From NCBI GenBank assembly GCA_022846095.1, contig AP025583.1, positions 62,001 through 126,000 on the forward strand: a stretch of 64,000 nt of DNA, read 5' to 3'. The stretch is from Oscillospiraceae bacterium (GTDB lineage Bacteria > Bacillota > Clostridia > Oscillospirales > Oscillospiraceae). The translations under genes and the position numbers were made by a program. This document shows, piece by piece, positions 49,068 to 57,985 of the stretch; position 1 is the stretch's first letter; each line of letters opens with the position of its first letter. The notes beneath the pieces are model-generated. The model ran no database searches. It was not told the DNA's origin and saw only the letters and a program-made list of their open reading frames with translations.

Positions 49068-52000
49068 ATGCGCCTTACGGACCTTTTGTCGTCCGTCCCC
49101 GAATTCAACAGCCTCCTGGCCGCCATCGACAGCGGGGCCTGCCCGCTGGCCTTTTCCGGCCTGTCCGCCGTCCACCGGGCCCACTTCGCCGCCGGGGTGC
49201 GCGCCGCCGCCGGGCGCAGCGTGGTGGTGATCTGCGCAGACGAGGCCGAGGCCGAGCGCATGGCCCGGGACCTGGCCGCCTGCTGCGGCGAGCGGGTCTA
49301 CAGCCTCAGCGCCCGGGAGTTCACCTTCCACAACGCCGCCGTGGTCTCCCGCCAGTGGGAGCACCGGCGGCTGTCCGTGCTGCGCGCCCTGGCGGCGGGG
49401 GAGGCGGGGGTGCTGGTGTGCACGGTGGAGTCCCTGCTCCAGCGCACCATGCCGAAAACCCTGCTGACCCAGGCCGCCCAGTGCATCCGCCTGGGGGAGG
49501 AGTACAACCTCAATGAGCTGGCCGAGACCCTCACCGCCGCCGGGTACGCCCGCTGCGAGCAGGTGGAGGGCGTGGGCCAGTTCGCCCTGCGGGGCGGCAT
49601 CCTGGACTTCTTCTCCCCGGCCCAGGCCGGGCCCGTGCGGGTGGAGTTCTTCGGCGACGAGGTGGACTCCATGGGCCTGTTCGACGTGAACACCCAGCGG
49701 CGCACCGAGAACCTGAAGGAGGCGGAGATCCTGCCCGCCGCCGAGGTGCTGCCCCAGTTCGCCCCCGGCGGGTACGGCGGGCTGCTGGAGGCCATGGACG
49801 GACTTATCTCCCGCACCCGCAAGCGCCGGGGGGACAACGCCGACCTGCTCGCCCACCTGGAGGAGGACCGGGAGCGGCTGGCGGCGCAGACCTCCTTCCC
49901 GGCCCTGGACCGCTACCTGGCCCTGGTCTACCCCCACATGGCCACGGCGGCCGACTACCTGCCCGAAGACGCGGTGGTCTTTTTCAGCGAGAGCCCCCGG
50001 GTGGCCGAGCGGGCGGGGCACTACACCTGGGCCCTGAACGAGGACGGACAGGCCCTGATGGAAAACGGCACCCTCGCCGGGGAGCTGGCGGTCTTCGCCC
50101 GCACCTTCGAGGAGCTGTGCGCGGTGCTGGACGAGTACCCGGTGTGCTACCTGGACTCCTTCGCCTCCGCCCAGTACCCCAGGCGGCCGCGCACCTTATT
50201 AAATATCCTGGCCAAGCAGCTGCCCTCCTACGGGGCCAGCCTGGAGACGGCGGTCTCCGACCTGGCCCACTACGTGGGGGACGGCTTCGCCACCATCGTG
50301 CTGGTGTCCAGCGAGCAGCGGGCCCTGAACCTCCAGGCCCTGCTGCGGGAGCAGAACCTCAAGACCGCCGTGGACTTCCAGCTCCACGACCTGCCCCAGC
50401 ATGGCAAGGCGGTCATCGCAGTGGGGGGCCTGTCCGCCGGCATGGAGTACCCCAGGGGGCAGTGGGCCGTGCTCACCGAGGGCCAGGCCCTGCCCGGCAA
50501 GAAGGGGAAGCGGACGAAGGCGGTGACCAACCGGGAGAAGCTGGGCTCCTACGCCGACCTGTCCCCCGGCGACCTGGTGGTCCACGAGCACCACGGCATC
50601 GGCCGCTTCGTGGAGATGACCAAGATGACGGTGGACGGCGTCGAGAAGGACTACGTGAAGCTGGCCTACGCCGGGGCCGACGTGCTCTACGTGCCCGCCA
50701 CCCAGCTGGATCTGGTGAACAAGTACATCGGCGGCGGCGAGGACGCGCAGGAGACGAAAAAGCTCTCCAAGCTGGGGGGCGCCGACTGGGAGAAGGCCAA
50801 GACCCGCGCCAAGCGCGCGGTGGCCGACCTGGCCAAGGGGCTGATCCAGCTCTACGCCCAGCGCCAGCGCCAGCCCGGCTTCGCCTTCTCCCCGGACTCC
50901 CCATGGATGAAGGAGTTCGAGGACGAGTTCGAGTACGCCGAGACCGACGACCAGCTCAGGTGCATCGCGGAGATCAAGGCCGACATGGAGACCGCCCGGC
51001 CCATGGACCGCCTGCTCTGCGGCGACGTGGGCTACGGCAAGACCGAGGTGGCCTTCCGGGCCATCATGAAATGCGTGCTGGACGGCAAGCAGGCCGCTAT
51101 CCTGGTGCCCACCACCGTGCTGGCCCGGCAGCACTTCCTCACCGCCAAGCAGCGCTTCGCCAAATACCCGGTGGAGATCGACGTGGTCTCCCGCTTCCGC
51201 ACCCCCGCCCAGATGAAGGAGACCCTGCGCCGCCTCCACGACGGGGGCATCGACCTGCTCATCGGCACCCACCGCCTGTTCCAGAAGGACGTGCAGTTCA
51301 AGGATCTGGGCCTGCTGGTGGTGGACGAGGAGCAGCGCTTCGGCGTGGCCCACAAGGAGAAGCTCAAGGAGCTGTCCAAGCAGGTGGACGTGCTCACCCT
51401 CTCCGCCACCCCCATCCCCCGGACCCTGAACATGGCCCTGTCCGGCATCCGGGACATGTCCACCCTGGAGGAGCCGCCCATGGACCGCCAGCCCGTGCAG
51501 ACCTACGTGCTGGAGCACGACTGGGGGGTGCTCTGCGACGCGCTGCGCCGGGAGCTGGAGCGGGGCGGACAGGCCTACTACCTCCACAACCGGGTGGAGA
51601 CCATCACCCGCACCGCCGCGCGCATCAAGGAGATGCTGGGGGAGGACGTGGAGGTGGCTGTGGCCCACGGCAAGATGACCCAGGAGGAGCTCAACGACGT
51701 GATGACCCGCATGAGCGAGGGGGAGGTGGACGTGCTGGTGTGCACCACCATCATCGAGACGGGCATCGACATCTCCAACGTCAACACCCTGATCATCGAG
51801 GACGCGGACAAGATGGGCCTGGCCCAGCTCCACCAGATCCGCGGGCGGGTGGGCCGCTCCAACCGCCGGGCCTACGCGTACCTGACCTACCGCCGGGGCA
51901 AGGTGCTCACCGAGGTGGCCGCCAAACGGCTGGGGGCCATCCGGGAGTTCGCCGAGTTCGGCTCCGGCTTCAAGATCGCCATGCGGGATCTGGAGATCCG

Positions 52001-52583
52001 GGGGGCGGGCAACGTGCTGGGCCCCGAGCAGAGCGGCTTTATGCTCAGCGTGGGCTACGACATGTACCTCAAGCTGCTGGAGGAGGCCGTGCTGGAGGAG
52101 CGGGGCGAGAAGCCCCAAAAGCTCCCCGAGTGCGCCGCCGACCTGAGTGTGGCCGCCTCCATCCCCGACCGCTACGTGCCCTCCCCGGAGCAGCGCATGG
52201 ACCTGTACCGCCGCATCGCCGCCATCCGCAGCGAGGAGGAGGCCGACGACCTCACCGACGAGCTCATCGACCGCTACGGCGACCCGCCCAGGACGGTCAA
52301 CAACCTCATCGCCGTGGCCCTGCTGCGCGCCGACGCCGCCCGCAACGGGATCTCCGAAATCAGCCAGAAGGGGGGCAGCCTCAACTGCTATCTGGACGGC
52401 TTCGACCTGCAGCGGGTGTCCGCCCTGTGCGGGATGCCGAAATACCGGGGGCGGCTGCTGTTCTCCGCCGGGGAGCGGCCCTACCTGGCCCTGCGGCTGA
52501 AAAAAGGCGAGGACGCGCTCAAGTTCGGGCGCAAGCTGGTGGAGGACTACGCCGCCACCGGACCGGGGGAGGAGGACATGTGA
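49068..52583 (+). CDS. mfd: transcription-repair coupling factor
   Basis: This 1171-residue ATP-dependent translocase removes stalled RNA polymerase and recruits UvrA. It has a UvrB-like N-terminal module (about 1-350: GRSVVVICADEAEAERMARD, RGGILDFFSP), an RNA-polymerase-interacting domain near 500-570 (DLVVHEHHGIGRFVEMTKM) and RecG-like helicase motifs near 620-930 (LLCGDVGYGKTEVAFRAI, VVDEEQRFGVAHKEKLKE, SATPIPRTL, RGRVGRSNRRAYAYL). A TRCF C-terminal domain follows (VPSPEQRMDLYRRIA). ATG 49068 lies 6 nt after GGAGGGG. Normal length. Confidence 0.97.
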   Translation: MRLTDLLSSVPEFNSLLAAIDSGACPLAFSGLSAVHRAHFAAGVRAAAGRSVVVICADEAEAERMARDLAACCGERVYSLSAREFTFHNAAVVSRQWEHRRLSVLRALAAGEAGVLVCTVESLLQRTMPKTLLTQAAQCIRLGEEYNLNELAETLTAAGYARCEQVEGVGQFALRGGILDFFSPAQAGPVRVEFFGDEVDSMGLFDVNTQRRTENLKEAEILPAAEVLPQFAPGGYGGLLEAMDGLISRTRKRRGDNADLLAHLEEDRERLAAQTSFPALDRYLALVYPHMATAADYLPEDAVVFFSESPRVAERAGHYTWALNEDGQALMENGTLAGELAVFARTFEELCAVLDEYPVCYLDSFASAQYPRRPRTLLNILAKQLPSYGASLETAVSDLAHYVGDGFATIVLVSSEQRALNLQALLREQNLKTAVDFQLHDLPQHGKAVIAVGGLSAGMEYPRGQWAVLTEGQALPGKKGKRTKAVTNREKLGSYADLSPGDLVVHEHHGIGRFVEMTKMTVDGVEKDYVKLAYAGADVLYVPATQLDLVNKYIGGGEDAQETKKLSKLGGADWEKAKTRAKRAVADLAKGLIQLYAQRQRQPGFAFSPDSPWMKEFEDEFEYAETDDQLRCIAEIKADMETARPMDRLLCGDVGYGKTEVAFRAIMKCVLDGKQAAILVPTTVLARQHFLTAKQRFAKYPVEIDVVSRFRTPAQMKETLRRLHDGGIDLLIGTHRLFQKDVQFKDLGLLVVDEEQRFGVAHKEKLKELSKQVDVLTLSATPIPRTLNMALSGIRDMSTLEEPPMDRQPVQTYVLEHDWGVLCDALRRELERGGQAYYLHNRVETITRTAARIKEMLGEDVEVAVAHGKMTQEELNDVMTRMSEGEVDVLVCTTIIETGIDISNVNTLIIEDADKMGLAQLHQIRGRVGRSNRRAYAYLTYRRGKVLTEVAAKRLGAIREFAEFGSGFKIAMRDLEIRGAGNVLGPEQSGFMLSVGYDMYLKLLEEAVLEERGEKPQKLPECAADLSVAASIPDRYVPSPEQRMDLYRRIAAIRSEEEADDLTDELIDRYGDPPRTVNNLIAVALLRADAARNGISEISQKGGSLNCYLDGFDLQRVSALCGMPKYRGRLLFSAGERPYLALRLKKGEDALKFGRKLVEDYAATGPGEEDM

Positions 52584-52611
52584 ATATTCGGTAAATCCGG
52601 GTTCGTTCTCA

Positions 52612-52640
52612 TTGTCTTTCCGAAAAAATAGTGGTATAGT
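52612..52640 (+). promoter_or_regulatory. promoter of the PrsA-like gene
   Basis: TTGTCT-N17-TATAGT, 35 bp upstream of the ATG. Confidence 0.65.
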
Positions 52641-52674
52641 GGAAAAAGCCTTGATTTAGGAGGATCGGATAAAA

Positions 52675-53880
52675 ATGAATTTGAAAAAGCTCGTAGGCGT
52701 GTCTCTTGCAGCCGCGCTGGTGGCGGGGAGCCTCGCCGGCTGCGGCGGGGACAAGAATCCCACGCCCGCCGCGGACGACATCGCTTACCGCACGGCCGGG
52801 ATCGCCAAGGACACCGCCGTGGTCACCGTGGACGGCCAGCCCATCACCGCGGAGGAGTACCTCTTCTGGCTGGCCAACAGCATCTCCACCCAGATGCAGT
52901 ACGGCGGACTGGCCGACGACGAGGCCTGGGCGGGCGAGATCGACGGTATGCCCGCCGGGGACTACCTGAAAAACGACGCCCTTGAGACGGCCAAGCTCTA
53001 CCGCGTGGTGCAGACCAAGGCCGCCGAGATGGGCGTGGAGCCCAGCGAGGCCGACATGGCCGAGATTGACACGCAGATGCAGCAGGTGAGCGATTCCCTG
53101 GCCAGCCAGGGCCTGACCATCCAGCAGTGGCTGGACACCCGCTGCATCACCGAGGACGCCTTCCGCAAGCTCAACACCGTCTACTATCTCAACAGCGGCC
53201 TCATTGAGAAGCTCACCGCCGAGGGCACCGAGCTGACCCCCACCGACGAGAGCATGAAGGCCATGCTGGACGCCAGCAGCATCTACAACGTCAAGCACAT
53301 CCTCCTGTCCACCATGAACGACGACAAGACCGCCATGTCCGACGAGGAGAAGGCCGCGGTCAAGACCGAGGCGGAGACCCTGCTGGCCCAGATCCGCGCC
53401 GCCGACGACCCCGCCGCCGAGTTTGACAGGGTGATGAACGAGCGCAGCGACGACGGCCGGGACGCCGACGGCAACCTGTACGCCCCCGACGGCTACCTCT
53501 CCTACTCCGGCCAGATGGTGCCCGAGTTCGAGACCGCCGCCCTGGCCCTCCAGGTGGGCGAGATCTCCGATCTGGTGGAGACCGAGTACGGCTACCACAT
53601 CATCGAGCGCCTGTCCGCCGACACCGACGAGACCCGCGCCATCTTCCCCGACTACCAGATGAACGTGGTCATCGACCAGTGGGTGGCCGACGCCAAGGTG
53701 GAGACCACCGCCGAGTACGACAGCCTGGACGTGAAGGCCTTCTACGACAAGCTCCAGGAGGTGCTGGAGGAGCGCAAGGCCGAGGCCGAAGCCGCCCTGG
53801 CCGCCTCCGCCACCCCCGCGCCCGAGAGCCAGGCCCCCGAGAGCGCCGCGCCCTCTCCCTCCGCGTCCCCCGCGGCCTAA
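52675..53880 (+). CDS. PrsA/SurA-type peptidylprolyl isomerase lipoprotein
   Basis: This 401-residue lipoprotein has a signal peptide with lipobox LAGC (Cys23), a SurA_N-like helical domain (about 45-190) and a parvulin domain near 200-320 (YNVKHILLSTMND, GGNL-type DADGNLYAPDGYLSYSGQMV, FETAALALQVGEISDLVETE, GYHIIERL). The low-complexity Ala/Pro/Ser/Glu tail (about 375-401) is unusual. It folds exported proteins at the outer membrane face. Placement after mfd is common in related clostridia. Confidence 0.9.
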   Translation: MNLKKLVGVSLAAALVAGSLAGCGGDKNPTPAADDIAYRTAGIAKDTAVVTVDGQPITAEEYLFWLANSISTQMQYGGLADDEAWAGEIDGMPAGDYLKNDALETAKLYRVVQTKAAEMGVEPSEADMAEIDTQMQQVSDSLASQGLTIQQWLDTRCITEDAFRKLNTVYYLNSGLIEKLTAEGTELTPTDESMKAMLDASSIYNVKHILLSTMNDDKTAMSDEEKAAVKTEAETLLAQIRAADDPAAEFDRVMNERSDDGRDADGNLYAPDGYLSYSGQMVPEFETAALALQVGEISDLVETEYGYHIIERLSADTDETRAIFPDYQMNVVIDQWVADAKVETTAEYDSLDVKAFYDKLQEVLEERKAEAEAALAASATPAPESQAPESAAPSPSASPAA

Positions 53881-53892
53881 TCCGCAACTGAA

Positions 53893-53927
53893 AAGAAGGC
53901 TCCGCTGTGGCGGAGCCTTCTTTTTTT
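53893..53927 (+). terminator. rho-independent terminator
   Basis: AAGAAGGCTCCGC 53893-53905, loop TGTG, GCGGAGCCTTCTT 53910-53922, then five more T. Confidence 0.92.
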
Positions 53928-53954
53928 GCCAAATTGCCCCGCTTTGCTGCAAAT

Positions 53955-54034
53955 ATCAACAATAGACGATAAGAGCATCAACTATAGATGATTCACAAAT
54001 ACTATAGTTGTGGCAAGCTATACCTATAGTTGAT
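53955..54034. promoter_or_regulatory. array of four AACTATAG-type sites upstream of the XRE regulator
   Basis: ATCAACAATAGACGAT 53955-53970, ATCAACTATAGATGAT 53977-53992, ACTATAGTTGT 54001-54011 and CTATAGTTGAT 54024-54034 are spaced about 22-24 bp apart. The last two are inverted relative to the first two. They form a symmetric operator array directly before the GTG start. Confidence 0.65.
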
Positions 54035-54052
54035 TTTTGCGAGGTGTGGCCC

Positions 54053-54409
54053 GTGAGTAAAAGGAACGAGCAATTCTGTATACGCATGGGGGAGCGTATC
54101 CACACCCTGCGCACGGAGCGCGGCCTCACCGCCGAGCAGCTGGCCGAGTGCGTGGAGGTCTCCACCCAGTACATATTCGACGTGGAGCGGGGCAAAAAGT
54201 GCATGGGCTCCGACGTGCTCAGCCGCATGTCGGGGGCGCTGGAGGTGTCCTGCGACTACCTGACCAGCGGCCGCGCCTTTCTGGATCCCGGCAGCGACGC
54301 GGTGGCCCGGCAGCTCTCCGCCCTGGCCCCCGTGGACCGGGATCTGCTGGTCCGCGTGCTCGGGCAGGCCTATAGGGTCGTGAAGGACCTGGGCAGGGAG
54401 GACGACTGA
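54053..54409 (+). CDS. XRE-family transcriptional regulator
   Basis: This 118-residue protein has a Cro/C1-type helix-turn-helix near residues 11-65: MGERIHTLRTERGLTAEQLA, ECVEVSTQYIFDVERGKKCM, SDVLSRMSGALEVSCDYLTSG. A short helical tail follows. GTG 54053 is 5 nt after GAGGTG; the open frame further upstream runs through the operator array. Its stop overlaps the response-regulator ATG (TGATG), so the two are translationally coupled. It probably autoregulates through the AACTATAG array. Confidence 0.88.
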   Translation: MSKRNEQFCIRMGERIHTLRTERGLTAEQLAECVEVSTQYIFDVERGKKCMGSDVLSRMSGALEVSCDYLTSGRAFLDPGSDAVARQLSALAPVDRDLLVRVLGQAYRVVKDLGREDD

Positions 54410-55104
54410 TGTTCCGGGTACTTCTGGTGGAGGACGACCCCGCGGCCCTGGCCCTGCTGGAGGCCTATTTCCGCGGCGTGGAGGACATGGCCGTCTGCGG
54501 CTGCGCCCGCAACGGCCGGGAGGCCCTGGCCGAAATCCGCACCCAGGCGCCCGACCTGGTGGTGCTGGACATGGTCATGCCCCAGCTCAGCGGGCTGGGG
54601 GTGCTCAAGGCGCTTCAGACCGCGCCGCCCCCCGTGCGCCCCAAGATTCTGGTCCTCTCGCGGGTGAGCGACGAGGGGGTCATCGCCCGCTCCTTCCTCC
54701 TGGGGGCGGACTACTACCTGCTCAAGCCCATAAACTTCGCCGAGCTGCCCGAGGTCATCGGTGCCCTCTTCCTGCCCGAAGGCGTGGACCGGGGCCCGGC
54801 CTGCGCCCTGCTGGACCGGATGGGGGCCCGGCGGGAGGACGCGGGCTACCTGCCCGCCGCTTTGGCGGCCCAGGCCCTGGCCAAGGCCGGGCGGATGTAT
54901 TTGAAGGAGGCCTACTTTGTGCCCGTGCAGGCGCTGGGCACCAGCTACGCCTGCGTGGAGAAGAACATCCGCGCCCTGGTGCGCAGGCTGCACCAGACGG
55001 GCGCACCCCTATACCGCACCATGATGGGCGACCCCGGGCGCGCCCCCACCAACGGGGCCTTCCTGGGCCGGATGGCCGAGGCCCTGCGCCGGGGGCGGGG
55101 GTAG
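54409..55104 (+). CDS. Spo0A-like response regulator
   Basis: This 231-residue protein has a receiver domain at about 1-120 (VLLVEDDPAALALLEAYFRG with acidic Asp pair, phospho-acceptor Asp in LVVLDMVMPQLSG, LSRVSDEG and Lys in YYLLKPINF). The C-terminal effector domain resembles Spo0A: MYLKEAYFVPVQALGTSYAC, VEKNIRALVRRLHQTGAPLY, GRAPTNGAFLGRMAEALRRG (compare KPTNSEFIAM). It is shorter and more divergent than a housekeeping Spo0A. It is paired with an XRE repressor rather than spo0A neighbours (spoIVB), so I call it a paralogue. No kinase gene is adjacent. Confidence 0.82.
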   Translation: MFRVLLVEDDPAALALLEAYFRGVEDMAVCGCARNGREALAEIRTQAPDLVVLDMVMPQLSGLGVLKALQTAPPPVRPKILVLSRVSDEGVIARSFLLGADYYLLKPINFAELPEVIGALFLPEGVDRGPACALLDRMGARREDAGYLPAALAAQALAKAGRMYLKEAYFVPVQALGTSYACVEKNIRALVRRLHQTGAPLYRTMMGDPGRAPTNGAFLGRMAEALRRGRG

Positions 55105-55159
55105 CGGCCCCCGCATGAAACCAATTGCGCCCCTCTTTTTTCCATACGTCAAGTTTCCC

Positions 55160-55189
55160 TTGAAATCGGACAGGCAGGGCTTGTATACT
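55160..55189 (+). promoter_or_regulatory. promoter of the Ca2+-ATPase gene
   Basis: TTGAAA-N18-TATACT, about 48 bp upstream of the chosen start. Confidence 0.65.
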
Positions 55190-55236
55190 GGGCTTGTCTT
55201 AAAAGGAAAATTATGGATAACAAAGGAGAGACGGCA

Positions 55237-57903
55237 ATGGGCGCGTGGCACAGCATGGGGGCCGGCCAGGTCCTTGAGGCGCTGGAGAGCGACAGAAAGC
55301 GGGGCCTGACCCCCGCGCAGGCCGGGGAACGGCTGGAGCGGTACGGCAGAAACGAGCTGGAGGGCCACCGCAAGCAGAGCCTGCTGCTGCGGGTGCTGGG
55401 GCAGCTGAAGGACCCCATGATCCTGGTGCTGCTGGCGGCGGCGGCTTTGTCCCTCTTTGCCAGCGGGGGGGAGGACTGGCTGGACGCCGCCATTATCCTG
55501 CTTATCGTGGTGGTGAACGCGTGCATCTCCATCTCCCAGGAGAACAACGCCGAGCGGGCGCTGGAGGCCCTGCGCAAGATGTCCGCCCCCCTGGCGCGGG
55601 TGGTGCGGGGCGGGGAGCTGGTGCGGCTGGAGACCGCCCTGCTGGTGCCCGGCGACCTGATTGAGCTGGAGGCCGGGGATCTGGTGCCCGCCGACGCCCG
55701 CATTCTGGAAGCCGCCGGGCTCAAGGCCGACGAGAGCGCCATGACCGGGGAGTCGGTGCCCGTGAACAAGGCCGTGCTGGACAGCCTGCCCGAGGAGACC
55801 CCCGTGGCCGACCGGCGGAACATGGTGCTCTCCGCCACGGTGATCACGGGCGGCCGGGCCACCGCCGTGGTCACCGGTACCGGCATGGACACCGAGGTGG
55901 GCCGCATCGCCGGGCTGCTGCTGGGCCAGGAGGACACGGAGACCCCCCTCCAGAAGAAGATGGCCGAGATCTCCAAGGCGCTGTCCTTCATCTGCCTGTG
56001 CGTGTGCGGGGTGATGTTCGGCGTGGGCCTGCTGCAGGGCAAGGAGATTCTGGGCATGTTCATGACCGCCGTCTCCCTGGCCGTGGCGGCAATCCCCGAG
56101 GGCCTGCCCGCCATCGTCACCATCGTGCTGGCCCTGGGCGTGTCCCGCATGGTCAAGCGCAGCGCCATCGTGAAAAAGCTGCCCGCCGTGGAGACCCTGG
56201 GCTGCGCCGGAGTGATCTGCTCGGACAAGACGGGCACACTCACCCAGAACAAGATGACCGTGGTGGACGTGTGGACCCTGCGCCAGGACCAGCGCAGGCT
56301 GGCGCTGACCATCGGGTGCCTGTGCAACGACGGCAGGCTTACATACCGGGGGAAGGAGCCGGTCTGCACCGGCGACCCCACCGAGACCGCCCTGGTGGCC
56401 GCCGCCGCCAAGGAGGGGGTGGACAAAAACGTGCTGGAGGCCGAGGCCCCCCGCCGGGGGGAGATCCCCTTCGACTCGGAGCGCAAGCTCATGTCCACCG
56501 TCCACCCCAGGCCGGAGGGTGGCTTCCGGGTGTACGTGAAGGGGGCCCCCGACGTGCTCTTGCGCCGCTGCCGGATGGATTCCGGCCAGCTCTCCCGGGC
56601 GCGGCGGACCAACGAGGCCATGGCCGCCCGGGCCCTGCGGGTGCTGGGGGTGGCCTACCGGGATTTGGAGTTCCTGCCAAAAGACCTCGACAGCGGGAGC
56701 CTGGAGCAGCGGCTCACCTTTGTGGGCCTGATGGGCATGATCGACCCGCCCCGGCCCGAGGTCAAGCAGGCGGTGGCCCAGTGCTACGCCGCGGGCATCC
56801 GCCCGGTGATGATCACCGGCGACCACAAGCTCACCGCCGTGGCCATCGCCAAGGAGCTGGAAATTTTCCGGGACGGGGATCTGGCCATCACCGGGGAGGA
56901 TTTGGACTTCATGCCCCAGGAGCTGCTGGAGGAGGACGTGGAGAAGTTCTCCGTGTACGCCCGGGTCTCCCCCGAGCACAAGATGCGCATCGTCAAGGCG
57001 TGGCAGAAGCGGGGCAAGGTGGTGGCCATGACCGGGGACGGGGTCAACGACGCCCCCGCCCTCAAGGTGGCCGACATTGGCTGCGCCATGGGGGTATCGG
57101 GCACCGACGTGGCCAAGGGGGCCGCCGACATGATCCTCACCGACGACAACTTCGCCACCATCGTCTCCGCCGTGGAGCAGGGCCGGGGGATTTACGCCAA
57201 CATCAAGAAGGCCATCCACTACCTGCTCTCCTGCAACATCGGGGAGATCATCACCATCTTCCTGGCCACCCTGCTGGACTTCCACCAGATGCCCCTGGTG
57301 CCCGTGCAGCTGCTGTGGCTCAACCTGGTCACCGACTCCCTGCCCGCCCTGGCCCTGGGGGTGGAGCCCGTGGAGGACGGGGTCATGGCCCAGCGCCCCA
57401 GGGACGCCCACAAGAGCCTCTTCGCCGGGGGCTTCGCCTTCCGCCTGGCCTGGCAGGGGGTGATGGTGGGGGTGCTCACCCTGGCGGCCTACTTTTTGGG
57501 GGAGTACGTGCTCTCCGACCCCGGCGAGGCCAACGCCGCCGCCAACACCATGGCCTTCGCCACCCTGACCATGTGCCAGCTCTTCCACGCCTTTGATGTG
57601 CGCAGCGAGCGGGCCTCCCTCTTCCACATCGGGATCTTCTCCAACCCCGCCATGAACCGGGCGTTCCTCATCGGCATGGGGATGCAGCTGGCCGTGCTGT
57701 GCGTGCCGCCCCTCCAGACCATCTTCTCCACCGTGCCCATGAGCCCCCTGGAGTGGGGCACCGTGCTGGCGCTGGCCGTGACCCCCGTGGTGGTGTGCGA
57801 GGCGGTCAAGGCCCTGCGCCGGGGCAGGGAGAAGCGCAGCGCCCGGCAGGCCGAAAGCGGCGAGCGGATCCCGGCGTATTCCGGGGGCGTGAAGAGCCGG
57901 TAA
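55237..57903 (+). CDS. P-type calcium-translocating ATPase (type IIA/B)
   Basis: This 888-residue pump exports Ca2+. It has an N-terminal cation-ATPase domain, actuator TGES motif (SAMTGESVPVNK), membrane Ca-site helix VAAIPEGLPAIVTIVLALG, phosphorylation loop CSDKTGTLTQNKMTV, KGAPDVLL nucleotide site and hinge MTGDGVNDAPAL. Ten membrane segments are present, and helix 6 carries LLWLNLVTDSLPALALG. ATG 55237 has AAAGGAGAG; an alternative ATG at 55213 adds eight residues. Monocistronic, ended by the hairpin at 57950. Confidence 0.95.
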   Translation: MGAWHSMGAGQVLEALESDRKRGLTPAQAGERLERYGRNELEGHRKQSLLLRVLGQLKDPMILVLLAAAALSLFASGGEDWLDAAIILLIVVVNACISISQENNAERALEALRKMSAPLARVVRGGELVRLETALLVPGDLIELEAGDLVPADARILEAAGLKADESAMTGESVPVNKAVLDSLPEETPVADRRNMVLSATVITGGRATAVVTGTGMDTEVGRIAGLLLGQEDTETPLQKKMAEISKALSFICLCVCGVMFGVGLLQGKEILGMFMTAVSLAVAAIPEGLPAIVTIVLALGVSRMVKRSAIVKKLPAVETLGCAGVICSDKTGTLTQNKMTVVDVWTLRQDQRRLALTIGCLCNDGRLTYRGKEPVCTGDPTETALVAAAAKEGVDKNVLEAEAPRRGEIPFDSERKLMSTVHPRPEGGFRVYVKGAPDVLLRRCRMDSGQLSRARRTNEAMAARALRVLGVAYRDLEFLPKDLDSGSLEQRLTFVGLMGMIDPPRPEVKQAVAQCYAAGIRPVMITGDHKLTAVAIAKELEIFRDGDLAITGEDLDFMPQELLEEDVEKFSVYARVSPEHKMRIVKAWQKRGKVVAMTGDGVNDAPALKVADIGCAMGVSGTDVAKGAADMILTDDNFATIVSAVEQGRGIYANIKKAIHYLLSCNIGEIITIFLATLLDFHQMPLVPVQLLWLNLVTDSLPALALGVEPVEDGVMAQRPRDAHKSLFAGGFAFRLAWQGVMVGVLTLAAYFLGEYVLSDPGEANAAANTMAFATLTMCQLFHAFDVRSERASLFHIGIFSNPAMNRAFLIGMGMQLAVLCVPPLQTIFSTVPMSPLEWGTVLALAVTPVVVCEAVKALRRGREKRSARQAESGERIPAYSGGVKSR

Positions 57904-57949
57904 GGGCCGGATTGCCCCGGCCCTGCGGCCCCCACAAGGACAGGACGAA

Positions 57950-57985
57950 GAAGCCCCGCGGCATGCGCCGCGGGGCTTCCTTTTC
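57950..57985. terminator. bidirectional terminator
   Basis: GAAGCCCCGCGGC 57950-57962, loop ATGC, GCCGCGGGGCTTC 57967-57979, then CTTTTCTTATTT. It lies between the convergent Ca-ATPase and hydrogenase genes. Confidence 0.9.

Noticed and set aside
50117-52594. 825-codon open frame on the plus strand, and 50199-52118 on the minus strand
   Set aside because: Both are shadows of mfd; the Arg/Gly/Pro-rich translations have no recognisable fold.
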